Shown one piece after another: positions 35,899 to 47,493 of a DNA stretch of 64,000 nucleotides; the first letter of the stretch is position 1; every line of letters starts with the position of its first letter. The notes under the pieces are model-generated. The model made no database searches. It was not told where the DNA came from and saw only the letters and a list, made by a program, of their open reading frames with translations. The position numbers and the translations under genes are program-made. Origin of the DNA: Oscheius sp. JU75 (Eukaryota > Nematoda > Chromadorea > Rhabditida > Rhabditidae); assembly GCA_037178855.1 (NCBI GenBank), contig JASJZC010000007.1, positions 5,332,001 to 5,396,000 of the forward strand, given 5' to 3'.

Positions 35899-37615
35899 TG
35901 CGCAGAAAAAAGATGATTTAGCTGCAAGAAGAGTCGTTTAGTACAGCAGTAAGGAATAGCTATTAGTGTTAAGTAAAGACAAAGAAAGCAAAGACACCAC
36001 TACTAGGAGAGAGGCGGGCAGGTTTGATCGCGGGAAAAGTTCGCAATTCAACCTGTTTCTTCGCCATCGTCATCATATGTCAAAAGATTTCTTCCTGGAG
36101 GCTCTGTTTGTGAAGCTGTGACCTTTTAGCGAACGGTGAGATTGGCTACGTGAGAAGGTCTGAATCACGTAAGATACTCCACCCACCAGCCCCGCGTATA
36201 ATTGCCGGAAAGTATCCGATTCATGTCATAAGAGAAAAGCCCCGGATGTCTATAAAATAGCCACAGTAAATGGTAGTGACGCTGTGGGAAAACGACTGCG
36301 CGAGACCGTCACTTATCTTATCGCAATGCTTCTGTTGCATATGGAGGTGACGAAAAGTTGTAAGACCCTACATTTGTGCACTATTCAGTCTATGAACTGG
36401 GGTCTTTTTGAAAAATTTTTGGGTCACAATCTGGTGAGCAATGATTTCCTGTGTTGCCAAAAGCGGAGACTAGGTAGTTACCGTGCCAAGACAGTTGGAA
36501 TAAATGAGTAGTGAGTATCGGATTCCCTTAGGATAACGTCATGTCGGTTGAGAAAAGAGCGGTTGAAGGCAAATCTTAGGAAAGTACAAGGAGGAAGTTG
36601 GCATGCCCTCTGCCACCATTAGAGCCTTTTATACTGATTTCTGAACGAATCATGATTTCTGATAAGGAATAGGAACTCCTTGAAGTCACGCTATAGTGTG
36701 GACCCACTTCTGTGTGAATTGTTGCCGGAATAAGTGTTTACTTGCAAGAATGCAGATCATTCCAAAAACTCGAATCAAAAATCAAATTTCAGTCATCTCT
36801 CCATGATGGTCAAAACTTCTATAGGTACAACAAAAATTGGTTGAGCTGAGTATGGGAGTGTCGCAAAATCTTCAGGTTGTAACTATTTCCACTCGGACTG
36901 ACGACATTCTAGGCGGCTCCTCTCCTTCTTCTTTTCCTATCAGGAATCCTGCAAGACTAGAGGTTTGCTCGGCTCATACACAAATTGGGAACGATTAAAC
37001 TACGTCACAGCTTTGAACTTTGAAAGTTCGCCGTGAGGATTGGAAAGAACCATTGAGAGACCATCAGACCTGTGACGTAGTACAAGCGCAGTTGAGACAG
37101 TATCTGAGAAAAGGAAAAAAAAAGCTCTAGTGTAGAATAGACTTCTGCACTTATTTAATGTTGTTTTGTAGTTTACTGCTTCGCTCTTTTCATTTTATCA
37201 CAAGGGTTACGTCTAAAAAGTTAATTTACAAATAGTTTGTTCTTTGCAAGGTTATCAGTTTGCTCAATTGTCTCTCGTCACTTGTCAGCAAAAGAAAATA
37301 GTAAGCAGTTGGTGACTGACCTTTCGCCCGAGTGTCTATCTATAAAGTACAACACACCCAAATCATGTTACATCAGCTCATCTTTCCTTCTTCCTTATCT
37401 GGATCGCTTTGTCTTTTGTCATCTTCTAATTACTGTAGCCAACCTACAATGCAATTGCTCACGATTCATCTGTTCTAACACGATTGACGCCCACAAGCTC
37501 GATGAAAAATGGAAACTGTTTGTTCAAAAATGAATTGGATTGTTTGTGAACGTGTGTATCTAGCTGGATTGGAATCTATAAATTAGAGGTCAGAGGGCAA
37601 CCATGGTAGTTGGAG
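35899..37615. other. Intergenic region between cat-4 and ShKT gene
   Basis: About 1.7 kb. TATA-like CTATAAAATAG at about 36251 is followed by an open frame (36284-36511) I cannot support as a gene. TATAAAT at 37577-37583, 33 bp before the ShKT ATG, is a likely TATA box. Confidence 0.4.
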
Positions 37616-38889
37616 ATGCTTGCTCTTCTTACTTTTCTCGTCCTTGCACCAGCTGTGAGCTCCCAGTCCTGTACTGTTGATGGAAACTTAGGACGTTAGT
37701 TATTTCCTTTTTTTGAAAATGTCTTTAGCCTGTATGGCGGGCGGCTGTGATCCAGCAGGCCCACCTTCCACATGCATCAACGATCCTGCACAAGGAGGAC
37801 AAATTTGCTGCGACAATACTCAGGTGACTTAAATTGATGAATGTTCTAAGCATTTGAGTTAGATAATTGTACCTGTAACTACCTTGCCACCAACAACGCT
37901 TCGCCCAACAACTGTAGTAGCCGTCACAACCGCTTCTACAACATGTTTTGACCAGGTCAACCCCGGTACTGGAGTATCAAACTGTGCCGCGACAGCGTAC
38001 CTGTGCAACAATGCAGCTGTAAGTCTATGCTCTGAATAAGTACTATATCTTGCTTGCAGTATTACAGCCTCATGACCGCCCAGTGTCCAAGAACGTGAGT
38101 TTATAACAACTTACTGCTTTTATTATGTTCAACATATAGCTTAAAAAAATTTGCAGCTGTGGAAGATGCTCCGGAACATCAGTTACTACATCGAGTTAGT
38201 CTAGTATATATTTTTCAGTCATAATACATTTTAGCTTGCGTTGATTTGCTCAATCCAAGTACTGGCGTTTCTGACTGCCCGTCCAGAGCTTATCTTTGTA
38301 CTGACTCGGCCTATTATACAATCATGACTCAACAATGTCCGAGAACGTGAGTTCAAAGCGAACTATATTACTTTCTCTGGGCTAAAAGTAGTCTTATACA
38401 AAATTTGCAGCTGTGGAAGATGTTCTGCAACAGCAACAACCGCAGCCTCATCAAGTTAGTTTTCTGTGATATCAATAGGACTTTGTTTGAGCCTGTCTTG
38501 ATCAGCTCAACCCAAACACGGGTCGTTCCGACTGTCCTTCTAGAGCTTCCCTGTGTAACGATGCCAGCTACTACAGTCTTATGACTACACAATGCCCAAG
38601 AACGTAAGTTATAGCAAAAAACTGCATTAGTTGCATTTATTTTGTTCAGTCTTATCTTATGCAAATTTTTCAGCTGTGGAAGATGCTCTGCAACTGCAAC
38701 AACAGCCATTTCACGCAGTTTGTTGCCCTTAGGGCTGTCTAACTTTTCACTTTAGCTTGCGCTGATTTGGTGAATCCAAGCACGGGCGTTTCCGACTGTC
38801 CTTCTAGAGCTTATCTGTGCAGTAATGCTAGCTACTACAGCCTCATGACTACGCAATGCCCAAGAACATGTGGAAGATGCTCAGGTTAA
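37616..38889 (+). CDS. Secreted protein with four ShKT domains, copy 1
   Basis: A signal peptide (MLALLTFLVLAPAVSSQ), an N-terminal Cys-rich module (CMAGGCDPAGPPSTC...ICCDN), a Thr-rich linker, then four ShKT (SXC) domains of the form C-x-D-x-x-NP-x-TG-x-SDC ... YYSLMTTQCPRTCGRCS, joined by Thr/Ala/Ser-rich linkers. Domains 1-3 are each encoded with an intron at the same place (before CGRCS), and domain 4 lacks that intron. ShKT domains are six-Cys extracellular modules, common in nematode secreted and surface proteins; the role here is unknown. A different ATG at 37603 is out of frame. It is followed in tandem by a paralogue. Confidence 0.85.
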
Positions 38890-39407
38890 GGATGTGATCG
38901 ACAAAATCCGAATAGTTTCGCTACTGTTAATAAACTGCTTTGAAGTTCCATTTGCTTATCAGGATGTGTTTAGTAGTTGAATAAAGTGCTTCGAATATCG
39001 ACAACGAGTCTTTGTCCACGTTGAAGATGAAATCACACTACCTGAAATATAGTTTACTGTTCTAACATTCGTGTTCCTGAACCTGAAGTCAATAATGGTA
39101 TTGGAGCGACTGCGTCAGAATCTCATTGGTAACGCAAGAGTCATTGTTTGAGCAATTATTCATAGCCGTTCCTCTTCGCAAAAAATGCACACTCGGATAG
39201 AAAAGAAACATATTAAATTTGCTCTGAAGTCTCGTATGACATCTCCCCTCACGAACAATAGTTCTGCCGACGGATAAAAGTTGTCTTACGGCAACTTCTT
39301 GTAGGTGGCATTGTTTGTCCTGTAAATTTATTCTGGAATGCATTGACCTAGCTGCACCTGATAGGCAGCTTAAAAACTGGCTGAACCCGGAAAGTGCGAT
39401 CAAGACC
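38890..39407. other. Spacer between tandem ShKT genes
   Basis: About 520 bp. AATAAA-like signals follow the first gene near 38929 and 38980. The rest would hold the promoter of the second copy. Confidence 0.4.
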
Positions 39408-40695
39408 ATGCTGGTTCTTATTCTTTGTTCAACGTTTCTGCTAAGTTCAGCTCAAAAACAATGTTCTAATGCTGGAATAGGACGTCAGTCTTGTCTAAGA
39501 CATAGTAACACTATTTTTCAGTTTGTGTAGGAGATCTGTGTCCTACCGCATTCACATGTCTCGATAAAAGCTTACCGACGGAAAAATGCTGTGATGATAA
39601 CAGTGTAAGAATTTCCAATCAAATGGGAACTTGTCTAAGCTTGTTGATCCAACGACACCTGAACCCACAACCCAAGCTCCTGCAACAACTCAAGCGACAG
39701 CGACTTCTGCTCCGTGTGTGGACTTGCTGAATCCTGCAACTGGTGTATCCGACTGTCCTCAGAGAATCTCCTATTGTTCCGATTCGGTTGTAAGTTAAAT
39801 ACTTTCTCAAGTTCATGAGACTCAGTATTACGATGTGATGACACAGCAATGCCCAAAAAGTTGTGGGAGATGTAGCGGGGCCGGAGATACTGTAACGACT
39901 GGAACCACGAGTAAGAACAAAATGAGACGCTTTGTGTAGTTTTAGGCTGTGTCGATAAGATTAATCCAACCAACGGAATATCTGACTGTCCAAGTATGTC
40001 GTCATACTGTAACAATGATAGAGTGAGTTATCACTACAATTTTTTATAACTGTTGCAGTACTTCACTCTCATGAGCGACCAATGTCCAAAGACGTGAGTT
40101 AATGGGATCCTTTATTGTGTTTATAAATACAGTTATATTCTAAATTTTCAGCTGTGGGAGATGCTCTGGGAGCTCTAGTAGCACTGCGACAGGTAAAAAT
40201 AGAAATTGTTATAGCCTTGCAATATTTGAGACAATTGCATCGACAAACTCAACCCAAGAACTGGAACATCTGACTGTCCTTTACGGACAGAGTACTGCAC
40301 AAACACAATTGTTAGATTGATTTTTGCTACCAAAGTATCAGAAATATTTAGTACTACGATCTTATGACTGATCAATGTGCAAAAACCTGTAGAAGATGTA
40401 GCTCTCCATCGAACTCTGGATCACCGCTATTCTCTAGCTCCGGGTCTTCTTCATCAAACTCTGCTCCTGCTTCGACTAGTAAGAAATAAATTGCCTAATC
40501 ATAACAACAATTTTAGGTTCCTGTGTTGATAAGTTGAATCCAGCCACCGGGATTTCCGACTGTCCTGGAATGGTAGCATATTGCAATGATGCCACAGTAA
40601 GTGTGTACTTAAAACTTTCGACAAAACTATAAATTCAGTACTACGTCACAATGACAGATCAGTGTCCACGTACATGTGGCAGATGCAGCGGTTGA
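39408..40695 (+). CDS. Secreted protein with four ShKT domains, copy 2
   Basis: A tandem paralogue of the gene at 37616. It has the signal peptide MLVLILCSTFLLSSAQ, an N-terminal Cys module ending CLDKSLPTEKCCDD, a Thr/Pro linker, then four ShKT domains (each C-VD-x-x-NP-x-x-G-x-SDCP ... YY-x-x-MT-x-QCP-x-TCGRCS). The third is divergent: its end reads QCAKTCRRCS, and a Ser-rich linker (SGSSSSNSAPAS) follows. The gene has about ten short introns, with extra introns before the YY motif in several domains compared with copy 1. It ends GRCSG. Confidence 0.82.
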
Positions 40696-40845
40696 GCTCT
40701 CCACTTTTTTCCCAAATTTTAATAATAAACGAACACCTATTTTCTTCTATGTAGCTCTCTCAAACTCCATTTCAAACAGGAAATGCGAAGTGAGTCAGCA
40801 CACCGCCAGAATCACCCTACTCTTCCTTGCATAACACATAAAAAG

Positions 40846-40882
40846 ACAGCTCCCATACATTCTTTGAATGTATGGGAGCTGT
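40846..40882. repeat. Perfect 17-bp hairpin with 3-nt loop
   Basis: ACAGCTCCCATACATTC (40846-40862), loop TTT, then the exact reverse complement (40866-40882). It lies 150 bp after the stop of the second ShKT gene in otherwise unstructured DNA. It could form a hairpin in a 3' UTR or a short cruciform. Confidence 0.85.
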
Positions 40883-41279
40883 AATTTATAACAAATTATA
40901 TGATATTACTGCTTAGATCGAAGAAATTATAAAAGCAAGTATGCGATGAATGTTCTACGAGAACGACGCGGCTCAACGACGAAATGGACATGATTAGCAA
41001 GCCCTGAGGGAGGGCCGTGAGGCTGCTTTTGGAGGACTGCTGCTTATGAATGCCAAATGAGTCACGACGGCTCAGCAGACGCTCATTAGCGCTTCCACTA
41101 CCAATTGAGTACACCATGTTTCCAATTTTTGTAGCCCCAAGTTCACTCTTGCTTTGGTCACTCTGCCATCCTTTATTGAGTAGCCGCGGGCGACTTCCGC
41201 TCGTAGCTCTTGTTTGCGCTAAAATGTTATAGCAAGTGGTTTCTCTAGCAATTACTTTTTTCCAATTATTCAAATACAG

Positions 41280-41726
41280 ATGAAGCAGCTCGTTTTAACA
41301 CTTTTTCTCCTATGCATCTCCCTCGCTTTTGGTCTGGAATGTGTCAATTGCGGTGTATTTCTCTCAGCACCAACTTCACAGTGTCGTGGGAAGGTTTCAA
41401 ACACTTCATGTGCTCCTGAGAACGTCGGTTGTTTAACGATTACAGGACAGAATCAGGTGATTAAAGTCTTTTCCAAACCAAAACGTCTTAAGGATGGTAC
41501 CTACTACGTAGAAAAGCGTTGTGCATTCAAATCTGAGGATCGAGAGGAAGGATGTGGTGAAATTTCAATTAGAGGGTAAGTACAAACACAATCTCGTTAT
41601 ATCTATTGGTTCAGAAACAAAGCTATGGGATGTGTTTGTAAAACAGATTACTGCAACAGTAGCAATTCGTTCGACTTGTTCTTCACAACGGCAGTCAGTC
41701 TTTCACTTTTTATTGCCTCAATTTGA
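41280..41726 (+). CDS. Ly6/uPAR-like GPI-anchored protein
   Basis: Two exons, about 135 aa. It has a signal peptide (MKQLVLTLFLLCISLAFGL), then C-x-x-C near the start (ECVNCGVF), several further cysteines and the closing MGCVCKTDYCN typical of three-finger (LU) domains. A hydrophobic C-terminus follows (LFFTTAVSLSLFIASI), as expected for GPI attachment. The ATG comes directly after AATACAG, a likely trans-splice acceptor. Members of the family sit on the cell surface, often modulating receptors; the partner here is unknown. Confidence 0.78.
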
Positions 41727-42102
41727 TAAGCTCAACTCTGCTGTTTTATCACCAGATAGAATGAATATTCAGTTTTCACTTTGTGAATTGATCTTCTGTC
41801 TGCTGCGACTCTTTCTCTCGTCTGCTCTCGAGCTTTCGAGTTTTGGTGGAATTGGTATATCGAGCTGCCGAGGCTGGAAAGCAGCACCTGCAGGCAAAAT
41901 GACAAATTATTTTGCTATACATACCTAGGTGAGCAGCGAGAGATCTCGTTTGGCAGTGACACTCGTCCGTGGTGTCGTTCAAAGGCAGTAAGGCGTGAGG
42001 GCATTGGTAAAAAGCCTAAAACACACTCTTCTTAGCATTATTTACCAGCCAGTTTACCTGAAGATCATCACCCGCTTTGTTTTCAATTTCGCAGCCCTGC
42101 TG
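41727..42102. other. Short intergenic region
   Basis: About 375 bp between two same-strand genes. TTTCGCAG precedes the next ATG by a few bases (trans-splice acceptor). I see nothing else. Confidence 0.4.
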
Positions 42103-42459
42103 ATGACAGCGATCGCAGCCAATTTGTTTTCTGAAAGCACCAAACTAACGCAACGGAAGAAATTATTGCCACCTGCATGGGTCCGCATTGACCCGGACCC
42201 GCATGCCTTCCCGAGACCTTTTACATCGTGGACAATGGTCTACGTCTACGGAGAAATGGTCCATTTTGTGAATGGTTCGGAACACGTGTACAGCCTAAGA
42301 AAAACTAGATTTTAGTCATCTGATAGTATACCTTTTCATAGCATCCCCTTAATTTTGCAGCTAGAATATCAGCAAAGACCCGATCACTCATCATATGTCG
42401 ATGTTGCTCCAGGCTGGCAAGGGATAACCGTGCAACCGCCGGAAGACAGGAAAGTATAG
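42103..42459 (+). CDS. Small hypothetical protein
   Basis: Two exons in phase 0: exon 1 42103 to about 42288, exon 2 about 42361-42459 after TTTTGCAG. It begins MTAIAANLFSESTKLTQRKK and continues with PPAWVRIDPDPHAFPRP and YVYGEMVHFVNGSEH, joined to LEYQQRPDHSSYVDVAPGW, ending EDRKV. No signal peptide or TM helix. The composition is protein-like, but I do not recognise the family. An alternative last splice (a 32-nt intron from 42454) would extend the C-terminus to 42536. It starts 8 bases after a TTTCGCAG acceptor-like site. Confidence 0.5.
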
Positions 42460-42972
42460 TTTGATGATCAAACTTGTGTTTCAAGCACCAGTTCAGCCAA
42501 CAAAGGGCTACCAGTGGCTGTCTGCTGCATGCCTAAATGCCACAAAGTTTCAAAAATTCTGACCCAACTCACATTTTCGATAATGTACTTAGCACAACGT
42601 ACTTCCAACCCATTGGCCTGGAACCGTTTCGATAGCCTCATGCATGTTTCCAATGTGTCATCTGAAATTCAATTGCTATCTCATTTGTCGCAAAATGCAC
42701 CTTCGATATCCTTCAATGCTGGGCAAGGAATGCAGCTCTCTACAAACCAACGGAACTGGGTCGTCGGGGGAGGATGGCTTAAACCCGAGACGGCGACCTG
42801 TAACCGTGCTGTTTTGATGAAAATTGTTTCCGTTTTACATATATATCTTCGTGCCTTCTGTGCGTCACAAGAAATGACTTGAAGTACTCGGAAGCATGGC
42901 ACAGCTGATGTCGGCAAATGAGGAAGCGAGTTGTCTGAAAGGCCGTCGTTGTTTTGTTCGCTGTTTAAAGTC
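42460..42972. other. Intergenic, one open frame of unknown status
   Basis: Contains an open frame on the + strand (42514-42882, 122 codons) without family features or splice context; I do not call it a gene. Confidence 0.3.
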
Positions 42973-44399
42973 CTAATTCATTTTGTACAATCGGAAAGAT
43001 GAATGTTGCGTCTCGAAGCCCAGTTGTTTCGCGTATGTGTGGGGAAACACGAAGAAAAAACTCACGTGGACTATGAGTGCGACAGAACAGCCTTCCAAAT
43101 GACACTGACTGTTGAGATAATCGAGAGTGTTGCTAACAGCTCTTTTCTTCTGGGGTGATTTCGATCTGAAAAGTAATAGCCGTTTCGGCAAGAAAGTTAC
43201 CTGGATGACAGTTTCTCTTCCGATCCCTTTTTCTTTTCTTTCCTAGGAGAATGAGATCTGGCTCGGCTGCCATCGCCACCACCGTTCGAAGAAATTGCAC
43301 CAGAAAGAATAGGTGTCGCGAAATTGGAGTTGTGATCCTGCAAAAGAATGAACACAAAACTTCTGCAACTTACAAAACAGTAGGGATCCTCTTCTTCGAT
43401 CGTTATTGGTTTCATTAGTTCTCTCCAAGTTTCCGGTCGTGGTGGTTCGGACTTTTCCGTGTTCCAGGACTGAATACCGAGAGACTCCTAAAAGCATAAA
43501 CTAGAGTGCTGCTAATAGGACAAGGTGTGAGCTGTCAAGCGATTTTGAGCGATGTACGCAAGTTTCTGTTACAATGCAGACAGCTTTTTATGATCAACTA
43601 AACAACCCACCCAAAGATTATTTGAGGAACGGTGAGAGCTTTCACACCTGTTGCTTGAACTCTCATTAAACCTAATTGATAAACAAAAAACCTAATCATG
43701 AACCTTACATTGCTTTGATTGCTGTGCTGGGCGCTATGCCGGGAATTGGTCCTCATCATTGGCCCTGGTGACGTAAGGGGTGATGGTGATAGTGGCAGAA
43801 GTCCTGAAGGATACGGGCTCTGAAACAGTGTATTTCATTCAACATTATTGCTAACTAAGCACAATTTCAGTTTGTTATATTACTTTGTTTGTAGAGAGCG
43901 TTATCTAGCCCGAATTTCGTCTTCCTTATAGCCAGAACACACCGTTTTTCCACACCTTTCACATGTACCAACTGAATTGATAACAAGTGGATTCACGTAG
44001 TTGTAACATCGAAGAAACCGCGGCTGATGGAAGATGGATAACAACAGGCGTGCTCGTCATTCCCCAATTTTATTGTTAGAGAGGGTCCAGCATTTGTTAA
44101 AGACAGTTTTTGTGTGTAATAGATGAATCCTTTTGAAAGCGAAGTTATCAAAGATTAGCTCACGTAGTCGTTGATATGTCCAGGATGCTGCCCTGGTCTC
44201 GGTAAAGTTCCATACTGATAAACACCCATTTGATAGTATCCATTCGGAGGTGGAGGAGGCTGACCATAGTAAAAATTGGGAGCATTTGATGCATGAATCT
44301 TGAAAAGAATAACGATGAAATAATAATAGTACTAACCTGCTTGGTAGGTGACTTTGACCTGTTTCTACCATCCACCAGTTTCTTGATGAACGAGGCCAT
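42973..44399 (-). CDS. Ser/Pro-rich basic protein, unrecognised
   Basis: About six exons. It starts MASFIKKLVDGRNRSKSPTK, just two bases after TTTACAG (likely trans-spliced). Next are HASNAPNFYYGQPPPPPNG, a Pro/Ser-rich stretch (SPYPSGLLPLSPSPLTSPG) and an acidic-polar exon (RELMKPITIEEEDPYC). A long basic Arg/Ser/Lys region follows (SRARSHSPRKEKKKG, SRSKSPQKKRAVSN), then LDYLNSQCHLEGCSV. The end is uncertain: the last frame runs on to a stop at 42973, but a donor-like GTGAG at about 43065 could mark a further intron. RS-like SP motifs suggest a phosphorylated nuclear or cytoskeletal protein; that is inference. The reading frame also continues upstream of the ATG. Confidence 0.55.
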
Positions 44400-44485
44400 G
44401 CCTGTAAATGGATTATTTATATATGAAGAAAAAAAAAGCTCAAACAGCTGAGCTGCTTTGACTTGTGAAACAACAGGTCTCAAAA

Positions 44486-44538
44486 AGTTTGAGTCGAAAG
44501 GGTGCTCCTTGTAGTGTCCGGGGCCAAACGACTGACAC
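44486..44538 (-). repeat. 53-bp duplicated exon start, copy 1
   Basis: It matches 45071-45123 at 50 of 53 positions by eye. On the minus strand both copies contain a 3' splice site (TGTCAG) followed by an open frame coding for SF-(G/D)-PGHYKEH-(P/S)-FDSNF. Confidence 0.8.
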
Positions 44539-44609
44539 CGCGCTGAAAAGCATGCAACACATGGCGCTGATATTGATGAGGGATTGGAATCTATCGCCCA
44601 GTTGATTTT

Positions 44610-44968
44610 CTAAAAAGAGATAAAGTGGCACTTCGCTTGGTCAGATCCGCAAGCTGATAACGATGCATCCTCTACGAAGTTGTGTAAATATAACATTGTT
44701 TGAAAGAGATGGATAACCAAAATCGCGCAAGTGTTCCGACCAGGAAGTTCTAGCGAAGCGTGTGATTGATAGTGAAAATCATTGACAAGCTCCAGTGAAG
44801 TGTTGAATTCTGCACGTGTGAATTCAAAAAAGAGCTGCATAACACAAAATCGATGAAAACCTCGTCGCTGTAATTACCTCCTTTTCCAGAATCATTCATT
44901 TCTTCGAAATTGTACTTGTTATTCTCTTGGAGTTGCGTGTGTACGCCTTTAATTCCCGGTACTGGCAT
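44610..44968 (-). CDS. Small hypothetical protein
   Basis: Two exons, 44968-44861 and 44834-44610, separated by a 26-nt intron in phase 0. About 118 aa: MPVPGIKGVHTQLQENNKYN, an acidic stretch (FEEMNDSGKGGNYSDE), then LFFEFTRAEFNTSLELVND and a hydrophobic middle (CAILVIHLFQTMLYLHNF), ending KCHFISF. No signal peptide and no known motif. The shortness of the intron and the lack of a family make this tentative; continuous reading of exon 1 alone would stop after 72 codons. Confidence 0.4.
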
Positions 44969-45014
44969 ATATTCTTGTGTGATGGTAACTTTTCCGTTGT
45001 TTGTTGACGCTCAA

Positions 45015-45230
45015 CTAACGGCATACGCTCGCTTGCGTTTGCAAATGCGTCGAGCACTTCTTGTTGCAGAAGTTTGAGTCGAACGAGTGCTCCTTGTAGT
45101 GTCCGGGGTCAAACGACTGACACAAGCACTCAAAAATTACAATAGATCTCTCACTAAATGATAAAGTTTTACAAGGCTAGTGGGAGATTTCAGCCACCTT
45201 TTCCACGATCTCTGTTGCAGTTTGTGACAT
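45015..45230 (-). CDS. Very small hypothetical protein with duplicated motif
   Basis: Two exons, 45230-45198 (MSQTATEIVEK) and 45116-45015, in phase 0 with an 81-nt intron ending TGTCAG. The second exon reads SFDPGHYKEHSFDSNF, then CNKKCSTHLQTQASVCR. The first 16 residues recur at 44531-44484. It may be a complete 44-aa protein, or the first exons of a larger gene in which one of the two motif copies is used. Not recognised. Confidence 0.35.
45071..45123 (-). repeat. 53-bp duplicated exon start, copy 2
   Basis: Partner of 44486-44538. The three differences lie in or next to codons that change D/G and S/P, and the rest is identical. Confidence 0.8.
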
Positions 45231-45973
45231 TATATTCACAGGAAAGAGTTCGCTGTGCAGACTTACAGCAAACCTCTGCCCGCTGAACATTCTAATTGTA
45301 GTCAGTGGTTTAATATCCACCCTCTTGAACGGCCTGCTCGATGTGCAAGTTCGCTGACTTCCAATTCAAAAGTTCTTATACCCTCCACTGAAGCGAAGAT
45401 TATCAGTTCTGTTCAGGAAGATAATCATTCCGCGAAGCATTTTTCCCGCTTCTCATCTGGCAGGATATTATCATCATAAGATTGCTTCATTTAGCCGCTG
45501 CTCTAAGACAGAAACTGCAGGACTTCGTTTTTCGTTCAGACTCTTCTCTTTCGATTTCAACCACTGTCTGCTATTATGTTTTCAAACAATAATCTGCAAC
45601 TATGTGGGCTTAACGTATTTTCTAGCTTTGAAAAGAACATACAATCGTGGTAGACAACACGAGTAAGAAGACGGCACTCTTCTCCTTCTTCTTTAAGCCA
45701 AGATCATCTCTTTCTAGATTTTGTCATTTTAGCACATCATGCAATATATCCGTCTATTAATAGGTGAACCGAACGCAGGTTTCAATTGCAGTGGCGTAAG
45801 CAAACCTGAGCCGGCTTGAAAGGCTTCTATTCTGCGTAGGTTAAGTGATCCCTTGATGTCCAAGATCCACGCTAGGAAGGGCCTTAAACCGTGGCTGTTT
45901 GCCCAAAGTTGAAGTGTTTTCCGTCTAGGTAGAATCAGGTTGCACTTGCACCCCAGACTAGCCGACACCTACC

Positions 45974-46460
45974 ATGAGTATGAACCTATCTTTTGTTTGC
46001 TCAATTCTAAAGGTAGATATCATTGTTTGTCTTGCGATCAGGTGCATTTCGTGGTTCAAATTACTTATAGTCCAAATTTGCTATTTGAAGTGGCATAATA
46101 CCAGAAAAGGAAAAATAAGGCCAGCTGGTCTTTGCAGCGGTCTGATATTTTCTAGCCAGACAACCAAAATCGGCTTCTATAACGAGCTTAGCCGATGATG
46201 AGAATGTACTTCACATTTCTTTATTAGGCTTCTGAAAGAGCAGTTGATCCGTCATTGTTGACTGCGGGTTTAGATCATCCGGAAGATGACAGACGTTCGT
46301 TGATTTACAACTCATCAGCCGACGACAGCGTTGCGACAGGTCAACCCAATTTTCCACTATTCAAACATGCTGAATAATTTCTGAGTAAAGCCGTTCGTTG
46401 TCTCTAGTGTTGCGAACATGTACAAGGGCAAAGAAGAACACATACATGAGTTTTTATTGA
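45974..46460 (+). CDS. Possible small gene (three exons)
   Basis: Tentative. Exon 1 (45974-46012, MSMNLSFVCSILK) ends at GTAGAT. Exon 2 (46228-46339) follows TTTATTAG and reads ASERAVDPSLLTAGLDHPED, then DRRSLIYNSSADDSVAT. Exon 3 (46408-46460) ends at TGA. Phases agree (0, then 1). Only exon 2 looks clearly protein-like. No family recognised. Confidence 0.3.
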
Positions 46461-47493
46461 AACACCCTTGAATGTTTTTTTGGCGCAGCTGTTAGGGTTT
46501 CGAAGCCACGGTACTTTGAAGATGTGCTGTGCTGAGGAAACCTTTTGATAAAGCCCGTGAAACTTAATTCTCTCAATTGTAAACTATAGTTCCTTGTTGA
46601 CTTTTCTATTGTCTTCCGGTAGCCTCCTTCAGTTGAGGGTGGTAGATGTGAATCAGTGGCACATGATTAGCTCCGCCTCGAGATCCCGCCCTTGATCCGC
46701 CCCTTTGCGCGAGCTGGACACGGGCCTCGGGCTATGCCCTTAACAAGGGCCGTCATGCACAAGCTACAGTTTTCTAGAGGAATTGGTACAAGGGAGATGC
46801 TCAGAGCCAACACCTTGCCCTCAATAACACGTGCAAAGGTCAGTTCCCGATTCTTTAAAGACAAAATGAGACACTGTTGACTACCTCCATGCTAGGAAAG
46901 TTAGTCATTCAAGTCCGTTATAAAATGAATCAATAACTTAAGAAGAGGCTCATAAGCCTCCGTGATCCTGGTCATTTCTGCTAGACCATCATGGTTTTTC
47001 TTGTGAGGTCTCTCACACAGACAAAGACAAGTTCATGCTTTCCTTCTTTTATCTCCTTCTTTAACAGCTCCTCTGTTTCACTTTTTCAATCTACAGTCTT
47101 ATTTCTTTGGCTTGCTTGTTTTCATCTTTTTGTTCCTTATGGGCAACATTTTTTAATTGAACCATGCCCATCTCTTAAAGTCTTTGACGGCAATTTCACG
47201 GCGAATGACTTTTGGAAACATTGAAACTGAAATAGCTGCTTACAAATGCCCTATTTTGCTTAGTTTCCCAAAGTTGATAAAAGTGTTCAGCTATACTAAC
47301 ACTGATAACACAACCTTTTGTTCGTATCTCAGGCTCAAGGAAAGGGTGGGAAGTTCCGGCACAGTCAATGAGTAGAATGCGCCAATAGGCACCTGTTTGA
47401 ATCGGAATGACACTTTCAGAACATTTCTTCGTTGACGCATTGAAACATTGTTTGGGCTAAGAATTCAGTAGCAAAATATTTTTCAAAATAGTT
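46461..47493. other. Intergenic region, no gene found
   Basis: About 1 kb. A GC-rich patch lies at 46670-46760. I found no model in either strand. Confidence 0.35.

Noticed and set aside
42514-42882. 122-codon open frame after the small gene at 42103
   Set aside because: No family features, and it begins inside a region that could be 3' UTR of the preceding gene.
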